NCBI GenBank assembly: GCA_944392255.1
Contig: CALXVY010000002.1
Span: 75,106-114,145, forward strand
Length of the DNA stretch: 39,040 nt
Direction: 5' to 3'
From: an uncultured Alphaproteobacteria bacterium
Lineage (GTDB): Bacteria; Pseudomonadota; Alphaproteobacteria; RF32; CAG-239
Positions within the stretch are counted from its first letter, which is position 1, and each line of letters opens with the position of its first letter. The notes below the pieces were generated by a model that saw nothing but the letters and a program-made list of their open reading frames with translations, did no database searches and had not been told where the DNA came from. This document shows, piece by piece, positions 9,358 to 17,403 of this stretch. Made by a program: the position numbers and the translations under genes.

Positions 9358-9984
9358 TCAAAAAATAAAATTACGCTTTTTACCATTAATCAAAATTATC
9401 TTCAGATAACTTAGAATTAATTTTTTTCTTTGATATAAGAACTCTTCCACCAGAGGAATATGATTATTATCAAAAGCAAAATAACAAAGCAAAGCCATAA
9501 GCAAAGTATTAAGTTCAGGCTCTGTTGTTTTCATAATTTGCACCAAGACATCATGCTCCGCAGCTTCAATTGAAAGACTTGAAATGTCATATTTACAGCG
9601 CAACATCCGCACATATTCATGCACAGAGTCAAAAATATCTTTACTACCGACATCACTGTTTTCACGACGAAATTTCAAATAAAGCAAAACATTATCCAAA
9701 ATTTCAATATAAGCACCTTGGGTAATAAAATTAACTTTCAAAGAAGCCAAAACCTGACAATATTTCTTGGCAATATCAATAAGCCACTCACTATTATCAA
9801 ATTTATTACTTTGAGAATCCATATCCGGATATAAAGCATCTAAATTATCAGCAAAAACAGCCACCAAAGCCCCTAACTCTTCCTCAGAAAGTTTCTGATA
9901 TAAAGTTGCAATCGTAGCTTCGGAAATAACTTCATTTTGCAAAACATTAAACAACTGAATACGTAATTGATTTTTTGTAACCAT
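9358..9984 (-). CDS. Hypothetical protein, 208 residues
   Basis: I do not recognise a family. The predicted product is soluble, helical and acidic in its first two thirds, with leucine-rich segments such as LYQKLSEEELGALVAVFADNL and a basic C-terminus (YLKIILINGKKRNFIF). It has no signal peptide and no metal-binding or catalytic motif that I can see. The ATG at 9984 has no obvious Shine-Dalgarno sequence. It is bounded by terminators on both sides, so it is monocistronic. That it is a gene is supported by its length and isolation rather than by homology. Confidence 0.65.
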   Translation of the reverse strand: MVTKNQLRIQLFNVLQNEVISEATIATLYQKLSEEELGALVAVFADNLDALYPDMDSQSNKFDNSEWLIDIAKKYCQVLASLKVNFITQGAYIEILDNVLLYLKFRRENSDVGSKDIFDSVHEYVRMLRCKYDISSLSIEAAEHDVLVQIMKTTEPELNTLLMALLCYFAFDNNHIPLVEEFLYQRKKLILSYLKIILINGKKRNFIF

Positions 9985-10064
9985 AGCTAATAATATTTTA
10001 ATGAAACATCATAATTTATAATCGTGGCTAAAATAGACATGAAAGGATTGTTTTGTCAAGCAAA

Positions 10065-10101
10065 AATAAAGGCCTCAGAGCTTTGCTCCAAGACCTTTAT
10101 T
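10065..10101 (-). terminator. Intrinsic terminator of hppA
   Basis: Inverted repeat AATAAAGG (10065-10072) with CCTTTATT (10094-10101) and an inner GAG/CTC pairing. It lies 21 bp beyond the hppA stop on the minus strand and ends in a T-rich tract. Confidence 0.7.
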
Positions 10102-10121
10102 GTGTTCAGACGATTATGTAA

Positions 10122-12548
10122 TTAGTCTTTGGTAGATTCGATTCTCATACCATAGAAAGATTTTAATACAAAAATCAATCCAATGATAAAGAAGGCAATA
10201 CCTAAGCCCAAAGAAACACAACGCGGAGCAGCTACGGCCATTTCAACCGCAAGCAAACCAAACAATGTTGTGAACTTAATAATCGGATTCAAAGCCACAG
10301 AAGATGTGTCTTTGTATGGGTCACCAACTGTATCACCGACCACGGTTGCCGCATGCAAATCAGTACCTTTTTCATGCAAATCAACCTCAACAACCTTCTT
10401 GGCATTATCCCACGCACCACCGGCATTAGCCATAAAGAGAGCTTGGAACAAACCAAAGATAGCAATTGAAATGAGGTAGCTGGCAAAGAGGTTAGCATCA
10501 AAGCAAGCAAACGCAATTGTGAAAGAGAAAATCACAATAAAGATATTGAACATACCTTTTTGCGCATATTGTGTGCAGATTTTAACCACTTTCTTAGTAT
10601 CTTCTTCAGAAGCGGCAGTTTTACCATCAAGTTTAATATGCTTTTTGATAAAGTTTACGGCACGATAAGCACCGGTAGACACAGCTTGCATAGATGCGCC
10701 TGAGAACCAGTAAATAACCGCACCACCCAAAATCATACCAAAGAGTACATTTGGATCAAGAAGCATCAATTTGAGGTTCAACAATAAGATGATTGAGAAA
10801 ATCATGGTTGTTGCACCGATAACCGCAGTACCAATGAGCACCGGTTTAGCTGTTGCTTTGAAGGTATTGCCGGCAGAATCATTTTCTTCCAAGAGTTGTT
10901 TACCTTGTTCAAAGTCAGGAGTGAAACCATAATCTTTTTCAATTTCTTTTTTAATACCTTTAATGTCTTCAATTTGTGAAAGTTCAAAAACAGATTGAGC
11001 ATTATCAGTAACCGGACCATAGCTGTCAACGGCAATGGTAACAGGCCCCATACCGAGCATACCAAAAGCTACCAAACCAAAGGCAAATACGGTCGGATAA
11101 ACCATGTATGCATCTAAGCCTTCAATAGAGGTCATGTAAGCAATTGCCATCAAGCCAACAATAACCAAACCATTCCAAAAAGCGGAGAAGTTACCGGCAA
11201 CAATACCGGAGATAATGTTCAAAGAAGCACCGGCTTCACGGCTGGCATTAACAATCTCTTGAACATGTTTAGATTTTGAAGAAGTGAAAGCTTTAGTAAA
11301 TTCCGGAATCAAAGCTGCAGCCAAAGTACCGCAAGAAATGATAATAGAAAGTTTCCACCACAAATCTTCACCCATATTACCAATCATCACATAAGAAACG
11401 CCAAAGGTAACCAAAATGGAAATAATGGAAGTAAACCAAACCAAAGAGGTAAGAGGTGTTTCAAAGTTGAAAGATTTTCTGTTGCCAAAAATAGCTTTGC
11501 TGACTTTAGAGTTCAACCAATAAGAAACCATAGAGGTCAAAATCATAAGTAAGCGCATAGCAAAAATCCAAACGATGAGACGAGCTTGAATATCAATACC
11601 ATTTTGCATCATGGCAAGTTCGCCGTTTGGCATATACATCATACCGGCACCAAGCACGATAAAGCTGATAAGAGCCACACCGGTCACACCATAGGTTTCA
11701 AAACCATCGGCGGTAGGTCCAACAGAGTCGCCGGCGTTATCACCGGTACAATCGGCAATCACACCCGGGTTACGCGCATCATCTTCGTCGATTTTGAAAA
11801 TAATTTTCATCAAGTCAGCACCGATATCGGCAATTTTGGTGAAGATACCACCGCAAATACGCAAAGCGGAAGCACCCAAAGATTCACCAATAGCAAAACC
11901 AATAAAGCAAGCCCCTGCACTCTCGCGAGAAACAAAGAGCAAAATGGCAATCATCATTACAAGTTCAACGCAGATGAGCATTACACCGATAGACATACCG
12001 GAGCGAAGCGGTAAACTCATAACGGAATAAGCTTGACCTTTAAGAGAGTCAAAAGCGGTACGAGAGTTTGCATAAGTATTGATTCTCATACCGAACCAAG
12101 CCACGCAGAAAGACCCCAAAATACCCAAAATTGACCAACCCAAAATGGTAAACACTTTAGAAAGCGGTGTTTCTTGCAAACCATAGAAATAATAGAAGAT
12201 ACAAGCCGCAATAAAGATTTCCAAAACCACCAAGAGTTTGGCTTGTTGTTTCATATAGGTTTTGCAGGTAGAATAAATCAAATTAGAAACATCAAGCATG
12301 GATTTATGCGCCGGAAGTTTTTTAATTTTGATAAATTCATAAAGACCAAACAAAAAGCCCAATAAACAAATTCCCAAACCATAGAACAAGATTTGGGAAC
12401 CAGTTATTGCATAGCCGAAAATATTATAGTCAACATCAAGCATTGGAATATTTAAGTCAATTTCCGAAGCCTGAGCTGAACCGGCAAAAGCTGTCAGAAG
12501 CATAGCCATGCTTGCAGCAAAAGCACCAAATTTTTTCAAACTCAACAT
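10122..12548 (-). CDS. hppA: Membrane-bound ion-translocating pyrophosphatase
   Basis: This enzyme couples PPi hydrolysis to export of H+ (or Na+) across the inner membrane. The PPi/Mg-binding segments are clear: DDARNPGVIADCTGDN, AGDSVGPTADGFETYGVTG, a second acidic site VAVDSYGPVTDNA, and near the C-terminus GGAWDNAKK with GDTVGDPYKDTSS. About 16 membrane spans are expected. The 808 residues are longer than the roughly 660-700 of many bacterial enzymes. In the GNTFKATAKP segment the Lys aligns with the residue linked to K+-independence in this family; that reading is an inference. An open frame begins at 12596, but ATG 12548 is chosen because AAGGA lies 8 bp upstream and it opens a signal-like N-terminus (MLSLKKFGAFAAS...). 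It is transcribed alone. Confidence 0.94.
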   Translation of the reverse strand: MLSLKKFGAFAASMAMLLTAFAGSAQASEIDLNIPMLDVDYNIFGYAITGSQILFYGLGICLLGFLFGLYEFIKIKKLPAHKSMLDVSNLIYSTCKTYMKQQAKLLVVLEIFIAACIFYYFYGLQETPLSKVFTILGWSILGILGSFCVAWFGMRINTYANSRTAFDSLKGQAYSVMSLPLRSGMSIGVMLICVELVMMIAILLFVSRESAGACFIGFAIGESLGASALRICGGIFTKIADIGADLMKIIFKIDEDDARNPGVIADCTGDNAGDSVGPTADGFETYGVTGVALISFIVLGAGMMYMPNGELAMMQNGIDIQARLIVWIFAMRLLMILTSMVSYWLNSKVSKAIFGNRKSFNFETPLTSLVWFTSIISILVTFGVSYVMIGNMGEDLWWKLSIIISCGTLAAALIPEFTKAFTSSKSKHVQEIVNASREAGASLNIISGIVAGNFSAFWNGLVIVGLMAIAYMTSIEGLDAYMVYPTVFAFGLVAFGMLGMGPVTIAVDSYGPVTDNAQSVFELSQIEDIKGIKKEIEKDYGFTPDFEQGKQLLEENDSAGNTFKATAKPVLIGTAVIGATTMIFSIILLLNLKLMLLDPNVLFGMILGGAVIYWFSGASMQAVSTGAYRAVNFIKKHIKLDGKTAASEEDTKKVVKICTQYAQKGMFNIFIVIFSFTIAFACFDANLFASYLISIAIFGLFQALFMANAGGAWDNAKKVVEVDLHEKGTDLHAATVVGDTVGDPYKDTSSVALNPIIKFTTLFGLLAVEMAVAAPRCVSLGLGIAFFIIGLIFVLKSFYGMRIESTKD

Positions 12549-12762
12549 ATAAAATTTCCTTATATAATTGAAACCATTTTTATCATAACGGAACATGGGT
12601 CAAATACTGGCTCAGATTCGTTTTCGTTATGGTTAAGATGTTACGCCGAGATTCTAAAGATTCAATTAATTATTCAATTAATAAAATTTAAATAAAGAAA
12701 ATATATCTATTCAAACAAAGAAAAATACGCTATACTTGAATTTAGATTCGAGGAGAAAAGAG

Positions 12763-13035
12763 ATGAAGAAATTATTACTTTTAAGTATGATAGCCTTAAT
12801 TTCCGCATGCAGCAGCACACCGGAAACCTATCCTTATGGAATGAATGAAAAAGAATGGAACGAACTGTCCATCAAAGATAAAGCTGCCATCCGCCGAGAT
12901 TTTTATTTTTATGAGCGCGGCAATATGAACTTTGTCAACCCACAGCTGGAAGTAGAAGGAAAAACCGAAAGCAGCAATGTTTTCCTGAAAGGTAAATCCT
13001 CAAAAAAAGTTCCGGAACCGCTTATAGGTGAGTAA
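12763..13035 (+). CDS. Small lipoprotein, 90 residues
   Basis: Starts with a lipoprotein signal, MKKLLLLSMIALISAC, with the acylated Cys at residue 16 followed by SSTPE. The mature part is short and charged, with a segment EWNELSIKDKAAIRRDFYFYERGNM. An in-frame ATG at 12736 would add residues before the signal; 12763 is preferred because GAGGAGAAAAGAG precedes it and it places the signal at the start. Envelope location is well supported; function unknown. Confidence 0.8.
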   Translation: MKKLLLLSMIALISACSSTPETYPYGMNEKEWNELSIKDKAAIRRDFYFYERGNMNFVNPQLEVEGKTESSNVFLKGKSSKKVPEPLIGE

Positions 13036-13041
13036 AAATTG

Positions 13042-13073
13042 AAAAGGCTTTGACTAAAATTAAAGCCTTTTTT
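13042..13073 (+). terminator. Intrinsic terminator after the small lipoprotein
   Basis: AAAAGGCTTT (13042-13051) pairs with AAAGCCTTTT (13062-13071) and runs into a T tract. It lies 6 bp after the stop codon. Confidence 0.85.
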
Positions 13074-13109
13074 ATGATATAGACAGTTGACCTAAAAAAG
13101 GAAAAATAA

Positions 13110-13457
13110 ATGAAAAAATATATTTGGACACTTTTTATATTAATTGGGATTATCTGTGGCTGCGATAGTCAAACCAAAATTGATAATGATAAAATTTATT
13201 TTTTCTTTTACGATGGCTGCCCATATTGCCATCATGCCATGGAATATATTAATAAAAAATACCCCGATTTGAAAATGACCAAAGTAGATGTATATCAAGC
13301 TCAAGGCTATAAGTTATTTGAAACCTGTGGCAAAAAATTCAACTTACAAAGCATTGGAACGCCTCTATTTTGCATGGGCGATAAATACATTATGGGCTGG
13401 TCAAAAAACAACGAACGCAAGTTTGACCGTTTTGTTAAGCCTTTTATAAAGGAATAA
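13110..13457 (+). CDS. Thioredoxin/glutaredoxin-fold lipoprotein with a CPYC active site
   Basis: 115 residues. The signal MKKYIWTLFILIGIICGC ends in a lipobox with the acylated Cys at residue 18. After a short linker comes a strand IYFFFYDG and the redox motif CPYC (Cys37, Cys40), the glutaredoxin-type dipeptide. The segment SIGTPLFCMGDKYIMGW supplies the cis-proline (GTP) expected in the fold. It is therefore a periplasm-facing membrane-tethered thiol oxidoreductase. It is shorter than DsbA/DsbC and has no partner gene nearby. AAAAAGGA lies upstream of the start. Confidence 0.8.
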   Translation: MKKYIWTLFILIGIICGCDSQTKIDNDKIYFFFYDGCPYCHHAMEYINKKYPDLKMTKVDVYQAQGYKLFETCGKKFNLQSIGTPLFCMGDKYIMGWSKNNERKFDRFVKPFIKE

Positions 13458-13484
13458 AATTTACAAGCAAGAACGAACCCACGA

Positions 13485-13513
13485 GTGGGTTCAAATCCCG
13501 CGGCTACTCAACA
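13485..13513 (+). pseudogene. Possible 3' fragment of a tRNA
   Basis: GTGGG-TTCAAAT-CCCGC reads as a T-arm and loop, followed by GGCTACT as an acceptor strand, but no CCA follows (AACA instead) and no D-arm or anticodon arm precedes it. It resembles an inverted, degenerate copy of the 3' half of the neighbouring tRNA-Arg (GTGGGTTCGAATCCC). The 5' side forms a separate small palindrome GAACCCAC-GA-GTGGGTTC. It may be an old integration scar or a decayed tRNA. Confidence 0.35.
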
Positions 13514-13514
13514 T

Positions 13515-13551
13515 AAAATAAAAGAGGCTGACAAGCAGTCCCTTTTATTTT
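13515..13551 (-). terminator. Terminator of tRNA-Arg
   Basis: AAAATAAAAG (13515-13524) and CTTTTATTTT (13542-13551) form the arms of a hairpin directly beyond the CCA end of tRNA-Arg on the minus strand, with a T-rich exit. Confidence 0.65.
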
Positions 13552-13552
13552 A

Positions 13553-13629
13553 TGGCGTACCCGGAGGGATTCGAACCCACGACCCTCGGCGTCGGAGGCC
13601 GATACTCTATCCAACTGAGCTACGGGTAC
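13553..13629 (-). tRNA. tRNA-Arg (anticodon CCG)
   Basis: The reverse complement gives acceptor GTACCCG/CGGGTAC, D-arm AGCTCAGTTGGATAGAGT, anticodon stem-loop TCGGC-CTCCGAC-GCCGA (anticodon CCG), T-arm GTGGGTTCGAATCCC, and an encoded CCA at 13553-13555. Confidence 0.96.
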
Positions 13630-13727
13630 ATCAAACAAACACCATACTCATACACCGCTTTGAAGCACATTTCCAGCAAAATTTTGCATTTTTTCGCACC
13701 TTTACACCCCAATTTACAAAATTTCAC

Positions 13728-13756
13728 TTGACTATTTGTCTATTTCTATGTATTAA
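13728..13756 (+). promoter_or_regulatory. Promoter of rpmB
   Basis: TTGACT (13728-13733), a 17-bp spacer, then TATTAA (13751-13756), a good sigma-70-type promoter. It is 45 bp before the rpmB ATG. Confidence 0.7.
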
Positions 13757-13801
13757 CAAGCAACAAGTTCTGTTCAAAAGATAAATTTTAAGGAAAATAA
13801 A

Positions 13802-14080
13802 ATGTCTAAAAAGTGTGATATTACAGGCACCGGCGTTATGAGCGGCAACAATGTCAGCCACGCTAACAACAGAAACCGTCGTCGTTTCTTGCCTAATTTG
13901 CAAGTTGTTTCACTTTTGAGTGAAAAACTCGGTCGTATTTTCAAACTCAAAGTTTGCTCAAAAACTTTGCGTTCTATTGAACACAATGGTGGTTTGGATG
14001 CTTATTTAGAATCCACATCTAACAGCAAATTGAGTGATGAAGCTATCAAAATCAAAAAAACAATTGCTAAAGCAAAATAA
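13802..14080 (+). CDS. rpmB: 50S ribosomal protein L28
   Basis: A 92-residue basic ribosomal protein. The family signature is clear: CDITGTGVMSGNNVSHANN followed by RRRFLPNLQ. The length is normal for the alphaproteobacterial form, which has a C-terminal extension relative to E. coli L28. AAGGA precedes the start by about 7 bp, and the gene has its own promoter and terminator, so it is monocistronic. Confidence 0.97.
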   Translation: MSKKCDITGTGVMSGNNVSHANNRNRRRFLPNLQVVSLLSEKLGRIFKLKVCSKTLRSIEHNGGLDAYLESTSNSKLSDEAIKIKKTIAKAK

Positions 14081-14107
14081 TAATTACGCTTCATAAAAAA
14101 GATTCAA

Positions 14108-14137
14108 ATACCTTCTCATTTGAGAAGGTATTTTTTT
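14108..14137 (+). terminator. Intrinsic terminator of rpmB
   Basis: 11-bp arms ATACCTTCTCA (14108-14118) and TGAGAAGGTAT (14121-14131), then a run of T residues. Confidence 0.92.
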
Positions 14138-14174
14138 ATCCCCAATATCCACAAACCAATATGTAGAATTTAGA

Positions 14175-14203
14175 TTGTCATTAATGTTTTTTTTGTTTAT
14201 AAA
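14175..14203 (+). promoter_or_regulatory. Promoter of the dnaB operon
   Basis: TTGTCA (14175-14180), 17-bp spacer, TATAAA (14198-14203). It is 33 bp before the dnaB ATG. Confidence 0.65.
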
Positions 14204-14236
14204 ATCTGCATCAAATAACTTAATTGAAAGAAGACC

Positions 14237-15718
14237 ATGGATACCGCAATTGACGTCAGCAAACTTCCCCAAAGCATTGAAGCAGAACAAGCTTTATTAG
14301 GGGCAATTTTAGCCAACAACAAAGCTTTTGAAAAAGTTTCGGAATTTTTAAAACCGCAACATTTTGCCGATTCGACTCATGCTAAAATTTTTGAAGTTAT
14401 TTCAAAATTAATCACTCGCGGTCATGTTGCCGATGTCATCACCCTCAAAAATTATTTTGAACAAGAAGGAACATTAAGCGAAGTCGGTGGTCACCAATAT
14501 TTAGTCAAATTGGCTGACAGTGCCACACCTTTAACCAATGCTGAATACTATGCTCAATTCATTTACGACAAATATCTGCGCCGCGAGCTGATTGCTACCG
14601 GTTTTGATATTGTGAATGATGCCAGCAAAGAAGACATTGACTCTGATGCCATGGAGCAAATCGAGTCGGCAGAAAAAAAATTATTTGAATTAGCTAACCA
14701 AGGAGAACATCAAGGTGGCTTTGTTGACTTTGGCGAGGCTTTAAATATTTCTTTGAGCAACATTGAGGAAGCCTACCAAAAAGAAGGAAAAATCTCTGGT
14801 TTGCCAACGGCTTTAGATGCTTTGGATAACAAAACCGGTGGTCTGAACAATTCCGACTTAATTATTATCGCTGCTCGTCCGGCAATGGGAAAAACTGCTC
14901 TAGCCACAAACATTGCTTACAATGTTGCCGATTATATGTATCATAATAAAAATATGGAGCCTAGCAAAAAGGGAGTTGCTTTCTTTTCTTTGGAAATGTC
15001 TGCTGACCAATTGGCCAGCCGTATTCTTTCCACGGTTACTCAAACCAACGCCCACAAAATGCGTACCGGCGAGTTGGATAATGCCGAATTCACGCGTATC
15101 GCCGCCGCTGTTCGTGAATTGGAAAACATTCCGCTTTATATTGATGATACTCCGGGATTGAATATTAACTCCATTCGCACCCGTGCTCGCAGATTAAAAA
15201 GAAACAAAGGTTTGGGCTTAATTATCATTGACTATATTCAATTGATTATGGGTAGTGGAACCAAAAAAACCGAAGGCAACCGTGTCCAAGAATTGTCTGA
15301 AATCTCTCGTGGCTTAAAAATCTTAGCCAAAGAATTAAACCTACCAGTAATTGCCCTATCCCAATTAAACCGTGGTGTTGAACAAAGAGATGATAAACGT
15401 CCGCTCATGTCCGACTTGCGTGAATCCGGTTCTATCGAGCAAGATGCTGATAGTGTTATGTTTATTTATCGTGAAAACTACTATCTACAAAATGAAGAGC
15501 CGCAACAAAAAGCCTCTGAAACCCCTGAACACTTACAAAAACGCCATGAAGAATGGGAGGCTCGTGTCAGAGCCACACAAAATATCTCTGAAGTTATTAT
15601 CGGCAAAAACCGTCATGGTTCAACCGGAACAATCCAACTTTTCTGGAATGGCGAATTTACTCAATTTGGCAACTTGGCTAAAGAAGAATATTTACCGGAT
15701 CAAATCGGGGCAGAATAA
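14237..15718 (+). CDS. dnaB: Replicative DNA helicase DnaB
   Basis: The hexameric helicase that unwinds DNA at the replication fork. The N-terminal domain (KLPQSIEAEQALLGAILANN) binds primase. The C-terminal RecA-like domain starts after a linker near residue 190 and carries Walker A (ARPAMGKTALA), FFSLEMSADQLASR, Walker B (GLGLIIIDYIQLI) and the DNA-binding/arginine-finger region (DLRESGSIEQDADSVMFIYR, KNRHGSTGTI). 493 residues, with no intein. Its TAA shares a base with the ATG of the next gene (TAATG at 15716-15720), so the two are coupled. Confidence 0.97.
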   Translation: MDTAIDVSKLPQSIEAEQALLGAILANNKAFEKVSEFLKPQHFADSTHAKIFEVISKLITRGHVADVITLKNYFEQEGTLSEVGGHQYLVKLADSATPLTNAEYYAQFIYDKYLRRELIATGFDIVNDASKEDIDSDAMEQIESAEKKLFELANQGEHQGGFVDFGEALNISLSNIEEAYQKEGKISGLPTALDALDNKTGGLNNSDLIIIAARPAMGKTALATNIAYNVADYMYHNKNMEPSKKGVAFFSLEMSADQLASRILSTVTQTNAHKMRTGELDNAEFTRIAAAVRELENIPLYIDDTPGLNINSIRTRARRLKRNKGLGLIIIDYIQLIMGSGTKKTEGNRVQELSEISRGLKILAKELNLPVIALSQLNRGVEQRDDKRPLMSDLRESGSIEQDADSVMFIYRENYYLQNEEPQQKASETPEHLQKRHEEWEARVRATQNISEVIIGKNRHGSTGTIQLFWNGEFTQFGNLAKEEYLPDQIGAE

Positions 15719-16152
15719 TGACAAAAGATTTTTGGCAGCATAAAAAATTATCCGAATTTTCAGAATCTGAATGGGAAAGCATTTGCTGTCGCTGCGGTCG
15801 TTGCTGTCTGATAAAATTACAAGATGAAGATAGTGATGAAGTTTATTACACTAACTTAGTCTGCCGCTATTTTAATCATGAAAACTGCACTTGTACAGAG
15901 TATCAAAATCGCTGCAAACTTGTGCCGGAATGTTTGAAGCTTGATAAAGATAATGTTGATAAAATTAGCTGGATGCCCAAAAATTGTGCTTATCGTTGGC
16001 TAGTAGAAAAAGGCATTTTGCCGCCATGGCATCCACTGATAACAGGCAAACCTTTAGAAGAACAACATAGCATTAAAAACCGCTGCATTTCTGAAACTCT
16101 CGTTCCCGAGGAGGAATGGGAAGACCATATTTTAGAGGATGAAGAGCCATGA
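15718..16152 (+). CDS. YcgN/UPF0260-type cysteine-cluster protein, copy 1
   Basis: 144 residues. The pattern CCRCGRCC near residues 22-29, followed by CRYF...CTCTEYQNRC and WMPKNCAYRWL, is that of the UPF0260 (YcgN) branch of YkgJ-type proteins, thought to hold a metal or Fe-S cluster. The C-terminal HPLITG segment is also conserved. Molecular function is not established. It overlaps dnaB by one base and the next paralogue by four bases (ATGA at 16149-16152). Confidence 0.85.
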   Translation: MTKDFWQHKKLSEFSESEWESICCRCGRCCLIKLQDEDSDEVYYTNLVCRYFNHENCTCTEYQNRCKLVPECLKLDKDNVDKISWMPKNCAYRWLVEKGILPPWHPLITGKPLEEQHSIKNRCISETLVPEEEWEDHILEDEEP

Positions 16153-16658
16153 GTTCAAACGATAAAATCTTTGCCTCTGAAGAATATGACCCACAAAGCC
16201 GCTTTGATAATTTAGACCGATTCGAGCCTGAGTTTTGGAAAAAGAAAAAATTAGAAGAAATGAGCAAAGAAGAATGGGAATTGCTTTGCGATGGTTGCGG
16301 TAAATGTTGCTTGAACAAAATTGAGATTAAAGGCAAGATAAAATTCACCAACACGCGCTGCCGATTCTTAGATTGTAAAAGCTGCTTATGTCGCATTTAC
16401 GAACACCGCTTTGAAAAAGTTTCCGATTGCCGCGACATTGATTTAGCTGCCATCAGAGAAAAACCGCGTTGGTTGCCAAAAACCTGTGCTTACTGGCTCC
16501 TCGATAACGGTTACGACTTACCTTCTTGGCATCCATTAATCACCGGAAAAGCCAACAGCGTACATGAGGCTAAGATGTCTTTACAAGGACGCGAAACCGT
16601 ATCGGAAACGGGAATAGAAGACTATGAAAATTACGTTATTAACTGGCAAGACCTTTGA
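16149..16658 (+). CDS. YcgN/UPF0260-type cysteine-cluster protein, copy 2
   Basis: 169 residues and clearly paralogous to the preceding gene. It has CDGCGKCC in place of CCRCGRCC, then CRFLDCKSCLCRIYEHR, WLPKTCAYWLL and SWHPLITG. The N-terminal extension (FDNLDRFEPEFWKKKKLEEM) resembles the usual start of YcgN, so this copy may be the standard orthologue and copy 1 the derived one. The ATGA overlap with copy 1 and a 35-bp overlap with the next gene imply coupled translation. Role unknown beyond a probable metal-binding cysteine cluster. Confidence 0.87.
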   Translation: MSSNDKIFASEEYDPQSRFDNLDRFEPEFWKKKKLEEMSKEEWELLCDGCGKCCLNKIEIKGKIKFTNTRCRFLDCKSCLCRIYEHRFEKVSDCRDIDLAAIREKPRWLPKTCAYWLLDNGYDLPSWHPLITGKANSVHEAKMSLQGRETVSETGIEDYENYVINWQDL

Positions 16659-17334
16659 TATTCAAGCCGCATTGAATATGGATATCAAAATCATCAAATC
16701 CGCTCAGGCAAAACGCTTGACTTTGAGGATAGATACCAAAGAGCGTTTGCCGATTTTAACCATTCCCCACCGTTGCAGTACCAAAAGAGCCATCGAATTT
16801 GTAGAGTTGCACCGTGCATGGCTGGAAGAAAATTTAGAAAAGATTCCGGTTGCCAAACGTTTTGAAAATGGTGAAATTATTTCCATTATGGGTAAAGAAT
16901 ATACCATCAATCACTGTCCGCAAAAACGTTGCGGTGTTTTGATAGATGAAAATAATCTGATTGTATCGGGCTCAAAAGAATTTTTGCATCGCCGCATCTG
17001 TGATTTTATCAAAAAAAATGCCAAAGAAGAACTCTACAAAAAATCTAAAATTCTGGCTGCCAAAATTGGTTGCAGAGTTAATTCCGTCAGCATTAAAGAT
17101 ACAAAATCTCGTTGGGGAAGCTGCTCAAGCCTAGAAAACATCAATTACAACTGGCGTATTAGTTTAGCCCCCAAATATGTCATAGATTATTTGGTTGCTC
17201 ATGAAGTATCTCATCTTTTACATCAAGACCATTCAAGAGAATTTTGGCAGTGCGTCAAAAAACTCTGTCCTAATGCCGCCAAAGGCAGGTTATGGCTCAA
17301 AAATCACGGCAAAGAATTATACATGTATGAATAA
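16624..17334 (+). CDS. YgjP-like (DUF45) zinc metallopeptidase-type protein
   Basis: 236 residues. The zinc motif HEVSH is at residues 193-197 (VAHEVSHLLHQDHSREFW), with a downstream Glu as the probable third ligand, and the family segment DTKSRWGSCSS precedes it. An M48/SprT-like fold is expected, and no signal peptide is present, so it is probably cytoplasmic. ATG 16624 overlaps the preceding gene by 35 bp and has a weak GAAG site. ATG 16678, which would give MDIKIIKSAQAKRLTLRID at the start, has no ribosome site but fits the usual family start. Substrate unknown. Confidence 0.85.
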   Translation: MKITLLTGKTFDIQAALNMDIKIIKSAQAKRLTLRIDTKERLPILTIPHRCSTKRAIEFVELHRAWLEENLEKIPVAKRFENGEIISIMGKEYTINHCPQKRCGVLIDENNLIVSGSKEFLHRRICDFIKKNAKEELYKKSKILAAKIGCRVNSVSIKDTKSRWGSCSSLENINYNWRISLAPKYVIDYLVAHEVSHLLHQDHSREFWQCVKKLCPNAAKGRLWLKNHGKELYMYE

Positions 17335-17403
17335 GCACGGTTGATTTTTGCAAAAACTTTCCCTATATTATTTTTTAGAACAATTAAACAGGAGAAAAAA
17401 TCT

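Noticed and set aside
11586..12014. 142-codon plus-strand ORF inside hppA
   Set aside because: Antisense shadow of a highly conserved pyrophosphatase region.
13485..13784. 99-codon plus-strand ORF beginning near the tRNA fragment
   Set aside because: It crosses the tRNA fragment, a terminator, tRNA-Arg (antisense) and the rpmB promoter. It has no ribosome site and no plausible protein character.
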